64,000 bases of DNA from Sutcliffiella horikoshii DSM 8719 (GCA_001648575.1 LQXN01000051.1:1-64000); one strand, 5' to 3'; counted from the first letter of the stretch, positions 1-8,501 are shown. Notes: a model not told the origin generated them from the sequence alone. Numbers and translations are program-made.

Positions 1-313
<313 letters not shown>

Positions 314-488
314 GAGTCTGAGCTTTTGCTCAAAATTTGCTAGCTTGTGTTACTTAAATCATGTTGTCAATCCCGTAGGATCAACGTTTTGACGCTGTTG
401 TTTTGTTTAGTTTTCAAAGATCATTTCAATCAGTTTGTCGCTCAGAGGCGACTTTTCTAATTTAACATATCGAGCAAGTTGTTGTCAA
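314..488 (-). promoter_or_regulatory. rRNA promoter and boxA antitermination leader
   Basis: On the complement there is TTGACA (483-488), a 17-bp spacer and TTAAAT (460-465), a good sigma-A promoter pointing at the 16S gene. Downstream lies CTTTGAAAACTAAACAAAAC (about 401-420), the boxA-type element of Bacillus rRNA leaders that loads the NusB/NusE antitermination complex. A second TTGACA at 364-369 has no convincing -10 at the right distance. The assignment rests on consensus matches. Confidence 0.8.
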
Positions 489-626
489 CATGTTTTTTAT
501 TTTCTTCGTGCAAGCTGTTGTTCATCTCGCAGCGACGAATAATAATATACCATGTATTTTCTCTTTGCGTCAACAGTTTTTCTCAATTATTTTTCAATTG
601 GTTTTTCAGGCTTCTCTCAAGCAAAC

Positions 627-653
627 AAAAAGCCGCAGAGACTGCGGCTTTTT
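627..653. terminator. bidirectional intrinsic terminator
   Basis: Perfect 8-bp stem AGCCGCAG / CTGCGGCT (631-638 and 642-649) with a 3-base loop, preceded by AAAA and followed by TTTTT. It can end transcription in both directions. On the minus strand it closes the small gene at 663-899 just before the rRNA promoter. Confidence 0.85.
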
Positions 654-662
654 ACTCTATAT

Positions 663-899
663 CTATAATGATTCCCTTTCTCTGAAGACGGCTTTCGATC
701 GCATATATTTCATACATTCCGTCGGCGGGGCAACTCGGGCGAACATTTTATAGAGAATTTGATAGCGTTCTTCCATAGCGTGTTTTACCACTCTATCGAT
801 ACGGTTATCTTCGAAGTCATGTAAAAGTTCTTCTAATTCTCGTTTAAGCAGGTATTCCATTTCTTTTACTTCTTTATTGTTAAATAGCATCCCTAACAT
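663..899 (-). CDS. small conserved-type protein of unknown function
   Basis: 78 residues, highly charged and predicted helical, with basic and acidic stretches and no signal peptide or membrane segment. The start is supported by GAGGTGA five bases before the ATG. It is a single gene, divergent from pdaB and closed by the bidirectional hairpin before the rRNA promoter. I do not recognise a family. Confidence 0.7.
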   Translation of the reverse strand: MLGMLFNNKEVKEMEYLLKRELEELLHDFEDNRIDRVVKHAMEERYQILYKMFARVAPPTECMKYMRSKAVFRERESL

Positions 900-1039
900 T
901 TCTTCACCTCAAAATAATACTTTATAGTTATTTTTTCCACCAAATCGGTTTTTATGAAACATTTTCCTAGATTTTTTTGCATAAGATTTGTCCTACTGAA
1001 TATTTATGAGAGTAGAGACTGTGGACAAGGGGGGAAAGC

Positions 1040-1804
1040 ATGAATATCTTTTATGTGATTAACGGGAGAAAGCTCAAGCAATTATCTATTATCATATTGG
1101 CGGCATTCTTCACTGCAGGGATTTTATATATAGAGAATTTTTCTAATCTGCCCGTATTTTCAACAAAAGATGGACCAAAGGCCATCTATAAGGGAGAAGG
1201 TAAAAATAAAGAAGTGGCTTTGTCCTTCGATATTAGCTGGGGTGATGAGAAGGCGTTGCCGATTCTTGATCTATTGAAGCAGAATAGCGTGACAGGGGTG
1301 ACCTTCTTTCTATCGGCTGCGTGGGCGGAACGCCATCCCGATATCGTAAAACGGATCATGGATGATGGGCATGAAATCGGGAGTATGGGATATGCCTATG
1401 AAAACTACCGCGATCTGGAGGATTTAAAAGTGAAGCGCGATATTTTAAAATCACTCGAAGTCTTGGAGAAACTTGGGGTGAAGAAGGTCAATCTACTTCG
1501 TCCCCCTAAAGGTGCGTTTGATAAGCGGGTGCTTGAGATTGCCAACTCTCTTGGCTTTACGGTCGTGCATTGGAGTGTGGATTCCCATGACTTGATTAAT
1601 CCAGGCAAGGAAATTATCGTGGATAATGTGACAAAGAATCTTTCTAACGGGGATATTGTTTTGTTGCATGCTTCTGATTCCGCCAAGCAAACCGAAGATG
1701 CTTTGCCTGAGATCATTCAGTATATCAAAAACAAAGGGTATGATATAAGCAGTGTCACGGAGCTTATTAATAATACGAAGGCAAATAGCAAGGAAGTACA
1801 ATAA
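1040..1804 (+). CDS. pdaB: PdaB-type polysaccharide deacetylase (sporulation)
   Basis: 254 residues with a single N-terminal membrane anchor (about residues 14-32) and a NodB-type deacetylase domain. Visible motifs are SFDISWGD (61-68), [14 protein letters not shown] (88-101), HEIGSMGY (111-118), LRPPKG (about 153) and LLHASDS near the C-terminus. As in B. subtilis PdaB, the second metal-ligand histidine of the usual HxxxH motif is absent. In B. subtilis the protein is made in sporulation and is needed to keep the spore cortex. A strong GGGGGG ribosome site precedes the ATG. Position between kbaA and an rrn operon is the conserved order. The name is confident; the precise reaction of this family is less certain. 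Confidence 0.93.
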   Translation: MNIFYVINGRKLKQLSIIILAAFFTAGILYIENFSNLPVFSTKDGPKAIYKGEGKNKEVALSFDISWGDEKALPILDLLKQNSVTGVTFFLSAAWAERHPDIVKRIMDDGHEIGSMGYAYENYRDLEDLKVKRDILKSLEVLEKLGVKKVNLLRPPKGAFDKRVLEIANSLGFTVVHWSVDSHDLINPGKEIIVDNVTKNLSNGDIVLLHASDSAKQTEDALPEIIQYIKNKGYDISSVTELINNTKANSKEVQ

Positions 1805-1806
1805 AT

Positions 1807-1843
1807 AAAATGGCGCCACTCCCTATGGAGTATGCTCCACTTT
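1807..1843. repeat. left copy of duplicated terminator hairpin
   Basis: 37 bases matching 2037-2073 with a single mismatch (T for G at the stem base). It contains the stem ACTCC...GGAGT between GGCGC and the degraded GCTCC arm, so this copy is weakened. It directly follows the pdaB stop codon. The two copies bracket 193 bp that hold the dispersed repeat at 1869-1991. Confidence 0.85.
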
Positions 1844-1868
1844 CACTGTGTATTAATGATTTCCCGAT

Positions 1869-1991
1869 GTTGATTGTAGTGGAAGGCGCGCAGACTCCCG
1901 CGGGAGGAAGGGACTGGTAAGACCCCGCAACGGAGTGAGGAGGCTTACGGACCGCCCGCAGGAAAGCGAAGCGTCTGGAACGGAGATCAAC
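1869..1991 (+). repeat. dispersed intergenic repeat, copy 1
   Basis: 123 bp with terminal inverted repeats GTTGAT...ATCAAC. It starts GTTGATTGTAGTGGAAGGCGC and ends GCGTCTGGAACGGAGATCAAC, is GC-rich compared with its surroundings, and holds the block GAGGAGGCTTACGGACCGCC. A second copy in opposite orientation is at 6131-6255. From memory, elements of this kind are scattered through several Bacillaceae genomes. No open frame of note is present. A small non-autonomous element or structured RNA are both possible. Confidence 0.8.
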
Positions 1992-2036
1992 AAGTAAATG
2001 CAAAATTGTAATGTAAACAAGGTTTCTAAACAATCT

Positions 2037-2082
2037 AAAAATGGCGCCACTCCCTATGGAGTATGCGCCACTTTTTATTTTG
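2037..2082. terminator. convergent terminator of pdaB and kbaA
   Basis: GGCGCCACTCC / GGAGTATGCGCC forms a good stem-loop followed by CTTTTTATTTT on the + strand; the minus side ends in ATTTTT. It sits between the convergent ends of pdaB and kbaA and touches the kbaA stop. It is the intact copy of the 37-bp direct repeat at 1807-1843. Confidence 0.8.
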
Positions 2083-2674
2083 CCGGTTCTTTGTTCAGCC
2101 TGTGTAATAATAACAGCTGATAGGAGTTGCATGCCAATAGTGGGAACAACATGAATAATAACCATCCAGGTTCGTTCTCCCTTAAAGCAGGGAACCACTC
2201 AATCGTCGTTACCACCACCATGAAAAAGATGGCTGGGACAAATGCGTGTTTATTGGTCTGTGCACTTTTCACATATGCTACAAGCAGGCTGTATACAAGT
2301 AAGAAAATCGGGAAGGCCAAGTATGTAAGCAAGGAATCCCCTTCATTCGCAAATGCTATATAGCGGAAATACACCAAATCAAACAAAACGAAAAGGATTA
2401 AAACTATCTGGACTGCCTTCCAAAAGGACTTGAAGATCCCCAGTCCGAAACGGTGAATGGTCAGATAGGCAAAGAAGCCCATCTGGCTGATGATGCTAAA
2501 AATAAGTCCCACGCCGATATACCAGGCAATGATGGATAGGAATTGAAGATATTCCCCATTAGCAAATTGTTGTGTATGTTGATCCCAACGGACTATGAAC
2601 GCAACAATGACGGTAGTTGCCGCTCCTACTAGTAACGTGGAAAGAAATAATCGAACCCAATTACGACTGTTCAC
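2075..2674 (-). CDS. kbaA: KbaA, KinB-signalling pathway activator
   Basis: 199 residues with about six hydrophobic segments; an integral membrane protein. KbaA is needed for activity of the sporulation kinase KinB in B. subtilis. I place the start at GTG 2674 (reads MNSRNWVRLFL), because GGAGG lies nine bases upstream on the complement. An ATG 36 bases further out has no ribosome site. It is divergent from gerD and convergent with pdaB, the usual order. The name follows from sequence character plus conserved neighbourhood. Confidence 0.88.
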   Translation of the reverse strand: MNSRNWVRLFLSTLLVGAATTVIVAFIVRWDQHTQQFANGEYLQFLSIIAWYIGVGLIFSIISQMGFFAYLTIHRFGLGIFKSFWKAVQIVLILFVLFDLVYFRYIAFANEGDSLLTYLAFPIFLLVYSLLVAYVKSAQTNKHAFVPAIFFMVVVTTIEWFPALRENEPGWLLFMLFPLLACNSYQLLLLHRLNKEPAK

Positions 2675-2832
2675 TTTTCTTTTCCTCCATATAATACAGA
2701 TTAAAGACACTAGTTATCATTTTACCAATCCAACCAATAAAAATCTATATTGCCTTCCTTTCAAATTTGTATATTTCATTAACTTTGTCACATATTAAGC
2801 ATATGAAAAAGCTGATGGAAGGAGTTTTCTTC

Positions 2833-3474
2833 ATGAAAAACTACCTTTTGCCGTCTCTCCTTCTTTTCCTATTGCTTTCAGGATGTGCACAGGGTGAAAA
2901 AGGCGGCCAAATGGATTATGACGAAACCAAAAAAATGGTTGTGGATATATTAAAGACTGATGATGGAAAGAAAGCAATTGAAGAAATCATGGCGGATGAC
3001 AAGATGAAGGCTAACTTCGTGCTTGATCAGGAGGTTGTCACAAAGTCTATAGAGCAAACTTTGGATAGTGAAAAAGGCACGGAATTTTGGAAGAAAGCCT
3101 TTGAGGATCCAAAGTTTGCAGAGACCTTCGCAAAAAGCATGAAAACGGAGCAGGAAAAGCTTATCAAGGACTTGATGAAGGATCCAGAATATCAAGGCAT
3201 GATGGTTCAGATCTTGCAGGATCCCGAGATGGAAAAGCAGATGATCACGGTCATGAGTGGTCAGGAATTTAAAAAGCATCTGCAACAGGTTATCACCGAG
3301 ACATTTGAGAGTCCATTATTTAAAGCTAAAATACAGGACCTCTTGTTAAAAGCAGCTTCTGAAATGCAAGGTGGACAAGGAGGCGGCCAGGAGGGACAAT
3401 CTGGCGGCTCTGAAGGCGGCCAAGAATCTTCCGATGGCGGAGGCGGTCAGGGTTCTTCCGGTGGTGGCGGGTAA
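2833..3474 (+). CDS. gerD: GerD spore germination lipoprotein
   Basis: 213 residues. Signal peptide MKNYLLPSLLLFLLLSGC with lipobox LLSGC, so the mature protein would be lipidated at Cys18. A helical charged body follows, then a flexible C-terminal tail rich in Gly, Ser and Gln (about the last 40 residues). GerD clusters germinant receptors in the inner spore membrane. AAGGAG precedes ATG 2833 by a normal distance; an upstream in-frame ATG at 2767 would spoil the signal peptide. It lies between kbaA and salA as in B. subtilis. Confidence 0.92.
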   Translation: MKNYLLPSLLLFLLLSGCAQGEKGGQMDYDETKKMVVDILKTDDGKKAIEEIMADDKMKANFVLDQEVVTKSIEQTLDSEKGTEFWKKAFEDPKFAETFAKSMKTEQEKLIKDLMKDPEYQGMMVQILQDPEMEKQMITVMSGQEFKKHLQQVITETFESPLFKAKIQDLLLKAASEMQGGQGGGQEGQSGGSEGGQESSDGGGGQGSSGGGG

Positions 3475-3488
3475 AGCACTTTATATAG

Positions 3489-3526
3489 AAAGAAGCAGAC
3501 CCAAAGTATAAGGGTCTGCTTCTTTT
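3489..3526. terminator. terminator between gerD and salA
   Basis: AAGAAGCAGACCC / GGGTCTGCTTCTT (3490-3502 and 3512-3524), a 13-bp perfect stem followed by TT. It sits between the convergent gerD and salA genes and can serve both. Confidence 0.85.
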
Positions 3527-3531
3527 CAGTA

Positions 3532-4581
3532 TTATGTCAGCTCCACCACTTTGGAGGCAATGTTCAGATAGATTTTCCCAAGGTCATGGTCTTGCTGGTA
3601 AATGGAAGGAGCAAAATCATCATCGTTCCAATCTGGCTGTTGAAGAGGAAGCTGCCCAAGTAACGGCGCCTGCAATTCTTCTGCAAGCTTATCTCCCCCG
3701 CCTTTTCCAAATACATATTCCTTTTCGCCTGTTTTCTTGCTTTCGAAATAGGCCATGTTTTCAATGACCCCGATCACCTCATGATCCGTCTTTATGGCCA
3801 TTGCACCCGCTCTGGCAGCGACAAAAGCAGCTGTCGGGTGAGGTGTGGTAACGATTAGCTCTTTACAGGACGGTAGCATGGAATGTACATCAAGTGCCAC
3901 ATCGCCTGTGCCCGGCGGCAAATCCAATAGAAGATAATCTAGGTCGCCCCATTCCACTTCGTTAAAAAAGCTGTTCAGCATTTTTCCAAGCATCGGTCCT
4001 CTCCAGATGACAGGGGAGTTATCTTCCACAAAAAAGCCCATGGAAATCACCTGCACCCCAAAACGCTCAACCGGGATGATCTTTTCCCCACGCACGACCG
4101 GACGTTTGGTGATACCCATCATATCCGGTACACTGAAACCGTAGATATCCGCATCAATCAATCCTACCTTTTTCCCTAAACGCGCAAGGGATACAGCCAA
4201 GTTGACGGATACAGTCGATTTTCCTACGCCTCCTTTTCCGGAAGCAATAGCAAGGAATGTTGTTTTATTACTATTTAACAGTGTCTCTTCTTCTTTAGGT
4301 GCAGCAGCCCCGAAGCGTTCTACCACTTCTTGAGGCAGTTCCATGAAACGCAGACCCACCGTTGATGCTCCAGCTTCTTTCAAAAGGTTGACGATGGTGC
4401 CTTGCAGCTGCATCTGTTCTGCGGTACCCGTTTTGGCAAGTGCCACTTTCACGCTTACATGGTTCTTTTCCTCTTTAATGGAGATTTCTTGGATTGCATT
4501 TGTTTCTTCGAATGTTTTATGTAAAAACGGATCTTGTAGATCTTTCAATAATTGTACAACTTTAGCTTCTGTTAGCAACAT
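3532..4581 (-). CDS. salA: SalA, Mrp/NBP35-family P-loop ATPase
   Basis: 349 residues. An N-terminal MIP18/DUF59-like domain (about 1-90) precedes an Mrp ATPase domain with deviant Walker A motif GKGGVGKS (115-122), LIDADIYG, and LLLDLPPGTGD. Mrp proteins carry Fe-S clusters in many organisms. In B. subtilis SalA (YbaL) also acts as a regulator that represses scoC. I see no CxxC pair near the C-terminus, the usual cluster ligand of Mrp scaffolds, which agrees with the SalA branch. It is flanked by gerD and cwlD as expected. Confidence 0.9.
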   Translation of the reverse strand: MLLTEAKVVQLLKDLQDPFLHKTFEETNAIQEISIKEEKNHVSVKVALAKTGTAEQMQLQGTIVNLLKEAGASTVGLRFMELPQEVVERFGAAAPKEEETLLNSNKTTFLAIASGKGGVGKSTVSVNLAVSLARLGKKVGLIDADIYGFSVPDMMGITKRPVVRGEKIIPVERFGVQVISMGFFVEDNSPVIWRGPMLGKMLNSFFNEVEWGDLDYLLLDLPPGTGDVALDVHSMLPSCKELIVTTPHPTAAFVAARAGAMAIKTDHEVIGVIENMAYFESKKTGEKEYVFGKGGGDKLAEELQAPLLGQLPLQQPDWNDDDFAPSIYQQDHDLGKIYLNIASKVVELT

Positions 4582-4708
4582 GACCCCACCCTTATGTGAT
4601 AATAGTCTATTTTCAGAATTGAATTCGTTTACAATACGAGTATAACATAAGGCAGTTTTGTTATAAATTATTGAATCCTCAAACCTTATATAGTTTTATC
4701 GTTACAAT

Positions 4709-4737
4709 AAAAATCCCCCTATGTCATTGTGGGGGAT
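4709..4737 (-). terminator. cwlD terminator overlapping the stop codon
   Basis: ATCCCCC / GGGGGAT stem on either side of TATGTCATTGT, followed on the minus strand by TTTTTATTG. The 5' arm of the hairpin lies in the last codons of cwlD, so the terminator and the coding end share bases. Confidence 0.8.
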
Positions 4738-5446
4738 CGGGTAGTTCTTTTTCATCGGTATAATGCCTCATGACTCCATTATATATGGAAGCGGCGAGTG
4801 ACTTTTGGTATTCTTCTGTATTCAACAGAGCCCGCTCTGATGGGTTGGAGAGGAATCCGACCTCAACAAGGGCACCTGGTATTTTGGCATTTTTCAATAT
4901 GAAAAGGGTATTCATCGACTTGGCATAACGGTCAGTATTTTCAAGGTTGATCCGGAATTCTTCTTGTATAAACTTAGCAAGACGTTCATTCTCTTCATGC
5001 TTTGTTCCATGGTAGAAGGTTTGGGCACCTCTCCATCGCGGAGATGGGATGGCATTCAAATGGATGCTTAGAAAGAGGTCCCCCTCGGATTCATTGATCA
5101 TCTCAATCCGTTTCCGCAAGTCCTCCCCTTTTCTGCGGCTATAGCCTTTTGTGTCCGGGTCGGCAAGATCGACATCCTCTTCCCGTGTCATCAGCACCAA
5201 TGCCCCCTGCTCTTGCAGATAATCTTTTACATAGTGAGACACCTGTAGCGCAACATCCTTCTCCAAGATCTCCCCCCCAACAGCACCGCCATCAGGGCCC
5301 CCATGGCCAGGATCCAAAATGATGATTTTTCCGCTCAGCGGGAGGTTCCATTGTTCCCACGTATCTTCAGAAAACACCTGATATTGAAAAACGGCTGTCA
5401 CCGCTAAGATTGCTGTTAGAAACGCCCAGAACTTCCACCTTCGCAT
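4724..5446 (-). CDS. cwlD: CwlD germination-specific muramoyl amidase
   Basis: 240 residues. N-terminal membrane/signal segment (about 5-22), then an Amidase_3 zinc N-acetylmuramoyl-L-alanine amidase domain: ILDPGHGGPDGGAVGG (43-58, metal-binding His48), SIHLNAI with the second His, and GALVEVGFLSNP with the catalytic Glu. CwlD trims peptides from cortex muramic acid, a step towards the muramic-delta-lactam recognised by germination lytic enzymes. It sits between salA and ybaK as in B. subtilis. Confidence 0.93.
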   Translation of the reverse strand: MRRWKFWAFLTAILAVTAVFQYQVFSEDTWEQWNLPLSGKIIILDPGHGGPDGGAVGGEILEKDVALQVSHYVKDYLQEQGALVLMTREEDVDLADPDTKGYSRRKGEDLRKRIEMINESEGDLFLSIHLNAIPSPRWRGAQTFYHGTKHEENERLAKFIQEEFRINLENTDRYAKSMNTLFILKNAKIPGALVEVGFLSNPSERALLNTEEYQKSLAASIYNGVMRHYTDEKELPDPPQ

Positions 5447-5508
5447 ATGTATCCCTCCCGCATGTCCGCTCTATAAACTATATGGGACAAGGGGAAAGAT
5501 TATGATAA

Positions 5509-5949
5509 TTAGTGTAACCTTAAACGATACCTTTTTTCGCCTTTATGGAAGCCTTCGCGCCACCAATAATCGACGAAGGCATCACATGTCATATAAAAGG
5601 ATTCATGTACCATATCGTTGTCACCAATTGAACCCCAGTATAAAAAATAATCATACAAAGTATCAATCAAATATTTCTCTTCTGCATGACAGCGCGTTTT
5701 CACCTTCTCCGCACTCTCACCGTAATAACCAAACTTGCTATAGGATGCCCCCAGCAAATAAGCTTCTATTGCTACATCCAGGCATCCCTCTTCAATGGCA
5801 GTTACCTGCTTTTTATTTTTTAAGTATGGTGAGAAAAAATCCTTCACCTTCGTACGTAAGACCTCTAATGATATTTCACGCAGCATTTTTCGCTCATACT
5901 TCATCTGCTTTTCCCTGCGTTTTTCCTTGAAGGTTGTAACTACAGCCAT
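5509..5949 (-). CDS. ybaK: YbaK, DUF2521-type protein
   Basis: 146 residues, soluble, rich in aromatic and charged residues. The N-terminus MAVVTTFKEKRREKQMKYER resembles B. subtilis YbaK; function unknown. I use ATG 5949 because AAGGGTG lies eight bases before it. A GTG nine bases upstream would place the ribosome site inside the gene. The position next to cwlD is the conserved order. In B. subtilis rpsI is close by; here exported-protein genes, an arsI-like gene and the prophage lie between. Confidence 0.8.
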   Translation of the reverse strand: MAVVTTFKEKRREKQMKYERKMLREISLEVLRTKVKDFFSPYLKNKKQVTAIEEGCLDVAIEAYLLGASYSKFGYYGESAEKVKTRCHAEEKYLIDTLYDYFLYWGSIGDNDMVHESFYMTCDAFVDYWWREGFHKGEKRYRLRLH

Positions 5950-6056
5950 TTCTTTCACACCCTTTCCCGATTAGTTTCCTAATGGGCGGGGGCTTTCATG
6001 CGTACAAAGAATGAGTACGTTTTTCCAAGTATGGAATTACTCCAAAAGCATATAGA

Positions 6057-6081
6057 AAAGCCTGCATATTTAGATACAGGC
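6057..6081. repeat. left copy of second duplicated hairpin
   Basis: 25 bases matching 6301-6325 at 21 positions. Outer arms GCCTG / CAGGC survive but the inner stem is imperfect. Together the copies bracket 219 bp containing repeat copy 2, the same layout seen around copy 1. Confidence 0.7.
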
Positions 6082-6130
6082 ATCCAGACTATTGTAAAAC
6101 TAAAAATCAGTTATGATATCCGTTGGAGCA

Positions 6131-6255
6131 GTTGATCTTCGTTCCAGGCGCTTCGCTTATCCGAGGGCGGTCCGTAAGCCTCCTCGGCTACGCCTGCGGG
6201 GTCTTACAAGTCCCTTCCTCCCGCAGGAGTCTGCGCGCCTTCCACTACGATCAAC
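6131..6255 (-). repeat. dispersed intergenic repeat, copy 2
   Basis: 125 bp, inverted relative to the copy at 1869-1991. It runs from GTTGAT to ATCAAC and shares blocks such as GGCGGTCCGTAAGCCTCCTC, GCGGGGTCTTAC and AGTCTGCGCGCCTTCCACTA with the complement of copy 1. It lies between the ybaK start and the 3' end of the 6332-6775 gene. No coding potential is visible. Confidence 0.8.
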
Positions 6256-6300
6256 AAGGAAACTATAATTCGAAAATAACTTTGTCTACACACTAAAGCT

Positions 6301-6325
6301 AAAGCCTGCACATTTAAGTGCAGGC
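6301..6325. terminator. terminator hairpin of the exported-protein operon
   Basis: Perfect 8-bp stem GCCTGCAC / GTGCAGGC (6304-6311 and 6318-6325) just after the stop of the 6332-6775 gene. On the minus strand it is followed by TTTAGC, a weak U-tract. It is the intact partner of the imperfect hairpin at 6057-6081. Confidence 0.65.
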
Positions 6326-6331
6326 ACAAGC

Positions 6332-6775
6332 TCATTCTGTATTTTCCATAGATTCCGCTTGGGCTTTTTCGAGTTTTGTATAAGCTTCTTCCATAATCCG
6401 TTCCACTTCAATTAAAAATTGCTCTTGTTGGCCCTCTACATCAAACTCCATCGACTGTATGAGAAGGTTCGTATACTCCTTAAGCTCTTCCTTGCTCTTT
6501 TCCGCTTCCTGTGCGGTAAAGTCGGCAAGCTCTTGATTAGCCTGTGCAAGAGTGGCTGATATTTCTTTCTTCAATATTGCCATTTGAGCTTCCTTCTCCT
6601 TCGTGATTTCCTTTTCCAGAGAAAGGATGGATTCCTGCTTTTCCTCTTCGAACCAACTGGTTAATAATGCTTGAATGTTAGAGCTGGCATATGCAGTTTT
6701 CCATTCTGCCGTAAAAAGAAGTGCCATGATTAATACCGCAACAACGAATAGCTTTTTATTCTTCACTGTCCCCAA
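6332..6775 (-). CDS. exported coiled-coil protein, unknown (third of operon)
   Basis: 147 residues. Signal peptide or anchor (about 7-25, ending ALLFTAEWKTAYA) followed by an almost uninterrupted charged helix rich in Glu, Lys and Gln, typical of coiled coil. The start is TTG 6775, six bases after GAGGTG; a GTG nine bases inside is an alternative. It is last in a three-gene leftward operon whose members share layout (signal, short W-containing stretch, long helix) and perhaps ancestry. Family not recognised. Confidence 0.7.
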   Translation of the reverse strand: MGTVKNKKLFVVAVLIMALLFTAEWKTAYASSNIQALLTSWFEEEKQESILSLEKEITKEKEAQMAILKKEISATLAQANQELADFTAQEAEKSKEELKEYTNLLIQSMEFDVEGQQEQFLIEVERIMEEAYTKLEKAQAESMENTE

Positions 6776-6802
6776 TCACTTCACCTCTTTAAAAATATCC
6801 CT

Positions 6803-7573
6803 TTAGTCATTAATACTGTTCATCACTTCATCGAGGCTTGCTTTCGCATCCTCTTCAAGCTCCAGAGCCTTGGCAGTTATGATGTTCTGCTGTTCCCTAA
6901 CCAACCCGTTGACGATGGATGTCAACGCATCGCGCAAGTCATTCAGTTTAAATGTGATCTGTCGCTCCAAATTATATCTACTTACCTGCTCTTCCATCGC
7001 AAGCTGTGCGGATAGTTCTGATTTAGCTTGTTCAATCGCACTTTCAAGCTCTGAAACAGCCGAATTCTTTGCTGAAGTCAATTCTTGCGTCATTTCATTA
7101 ACGGCAGCCTGCCCAGTTTCACTTGTATAATCCCGGAAGCTCTCCCTTACAGCACCCAGCGCTGCATCTCCTTGATTTTGTATGACAAAATATCCTTCAA
7201 GGAATATATGTTGATACACTTGATAGTTCATGTTTTCAAGCAATTCCAATTTGTCCTCATCCAAAGAAGCCAGATGGGATTCTTTTACGCTCATGATTTC
7301 CGCACCTGCCCTTGTTAACTCCGCAGACATCGTTTCATTGATTTTTAAACCTGCACCTGCCTTAAGCTGCTCCGTGTTTGCCGCCCAGTTTTCAAAAGCT
7401 GCCGTGGCATTTGCATCATTATCCGCCAAAATAGATTGCTGTGTATTGCCAAAAAGCCCATTGTACCATTGTCTAAGCGGGGAATCTTCACTTGCACTTG
7501 CAAAAGTCAGCCCCACACCTGATATCAAACCTACCGCTACCGTACCTGCTACCAATTTCTTTTTCCATGACAT
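6803..7573 (-). CDS. exported helical protein, unknown (second of operon)
   Basis: 256 residues. Clear signal peptide (about 1-28, cleavage near FASASEDS), then a predicted all-helical Ala/Glu-rich body with repeated heptad-like stretches. AAGGGGCG lies six bases before ATG. After the signal it carries LRQWYNGLFG, which resembles LLTSWFEEEKQ and LKDWMAERWKG in the two neighbours, so the three proteins may be paralogous and might form one cell-surface or spore-associated complex. That is inference from layout only. Confidence 0.7.
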   Translation of the reverse strand: MSWKKKLVAGTVAVGLISGVGLTFASASEDSPLRQWYNGLFGNTQQSILADNDANATAAFENWAANTEQLKAGAGLKINETMSAELTRAGAEIMSVKESHLASLDEDKLELLENMNYQVYQHIFLEGYFVIQNQGDAALGAVRESFRDYTSETGQAAVNEMTQELTSAKNSAVSELESAIEQAKSELSAQLAMEEQVSRYNLERQITFKLNDLRDALTSIVNGLVREQQNIITAKALELEEDAKASLDEVMNSIND

Positions 7574-7592
7574 AAAAATCGCCCCTTATCGT

Positions 7593-7994
7593 TTAATTTT
7601 CGCCTAATAATTCAGCAAGAAATTGTTCTAGTTCCTGAGTCAGTTCTTTATCTATGTCTTCTCGACGTTTTTCTTCATAATTGCCAAGTGGACTATGATT
7701 CAGTTGATTTTTCGCTTGTTTTAATTGTTGAAGGTATTGTTGTTGATGGGTTTCAATATTACTCTTTGATGAGGTTGTGGTGGACTTGAAGAATTCTTCT
7801 AGTTCTAAGGAGTAGATGGAGTTATCTGTTTCATGGAGTTGTTCTGAAAAGATGTCTTTTTGAATATAATCCTGGTCTTGATTGTAGCCCTTCCATCTTT
7901 CGGCCATCCAATCTTTAAGGCTTGACCAGCTGCCGCCTGCCTGCGCTTGACTGCCGGCAATAAAAAAGCAGGCCATTGCCAAGCATATGATCAT
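7593..7994 (-). CDS. exported helical protein, unknown (first of operon)
   Basis: 133 residues from the ATG. Hydrophobic segment MIICLAMACFFIAGSQAQA looks like a signal peptide but lacks a basic n-region. In-frame codons just upstream read AIKNKR, which would supply one, but no normal start codon occurs there and the nearest ribosome site (AAGGG) fits an ATA codon better than the ATG. The start is therefore open. A charged helical body follows. It heads the operon with 6803-7573 and 6332-6775. Confidence 0.6.
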   Translation of the reverse strand: MIICLAMACFFIAGSQAQAGGSWSSLKDWMAERWKGYNQDQDYIQKDIFSEQLHETDNSIYSLELEEFFKSTTTSSKSNIETHQQQYLQQLKQAKNQLNHSPLGNYEEKRREDIDKELTQELEQFLAELLGEN

Positions 7995-8501
7995 CCGTTT
8001 ATTTTTTATGGCCCTTCATCCCCCTCTCCAGTAATTATTTCTCTATTAAGAACTAATGATATAGCATGTCCCAAATAAATTTAAGTTGCATATTGCCTAT
8101 TTTATTCATTATATAGAACGACGTCGTTTGGTTGTTATTGCCTATTTTTATTACTTTTTCCAAATAAACTGTGAAATACTACTTAGGTAGTTAGGTACAG
8201 TCAGCAGAACAACAATCCCTAGCAGCATTTTGCCGCTGTAAAGTCAGGATGAATGTACCAGCCTTTTCAAATAACCAAGGTTACACACTTACTTAATAAT
8301 ATTTGAAAAATAATACTTGCAAAATGCAATTAAATAACTTATTGTAATTATAAGGTAATAAACTATTAGTGACTCCCACCAGCAGATATGGTGATTTTTT
8401 TCAAGTTTATACTTGCAAAATACAAGTAATTTAAACAAAGGGGGTGATTCTTTAATTACTCGCATTTCAGCTTTCATGACCTATTAAAAGGAGGAAATAA
8501 A
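7995..8501. promoter_or_regulatory. intergenic region with palindromic operator-like sites
   Basis: No gene is supported in these 507 bases. TACTTG-7-CAAGTA at 8410-8428 is a perfect 6-bp-arm palindrome, and its left half with the same spacer recurs at 8314-8329 (TACTTGCAAAATGCAA). Both precede the arsI-like gene, so a repressor may bind here. The strong GGGGGTG at about 8440 is not followed by a usable start. The leftward operon promoter should lie near 8000-8150, but I cannot fix it. Confidence 0.45.

Noticed and set aside
364-369. second TTGACA upstream of 16S as tandem promoter
   Set aside because: It lies downstream of boxA in the leader and has no -10 at 16-18 bp.
8289-8477. 62-codon leftward frame with hydrophobic end before the arsI-like gene
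   Set aside because: No ribosome site, overlaps the palindromic operator and the arsI ribosome region; composition is that of AT-rich intergenic DNA.
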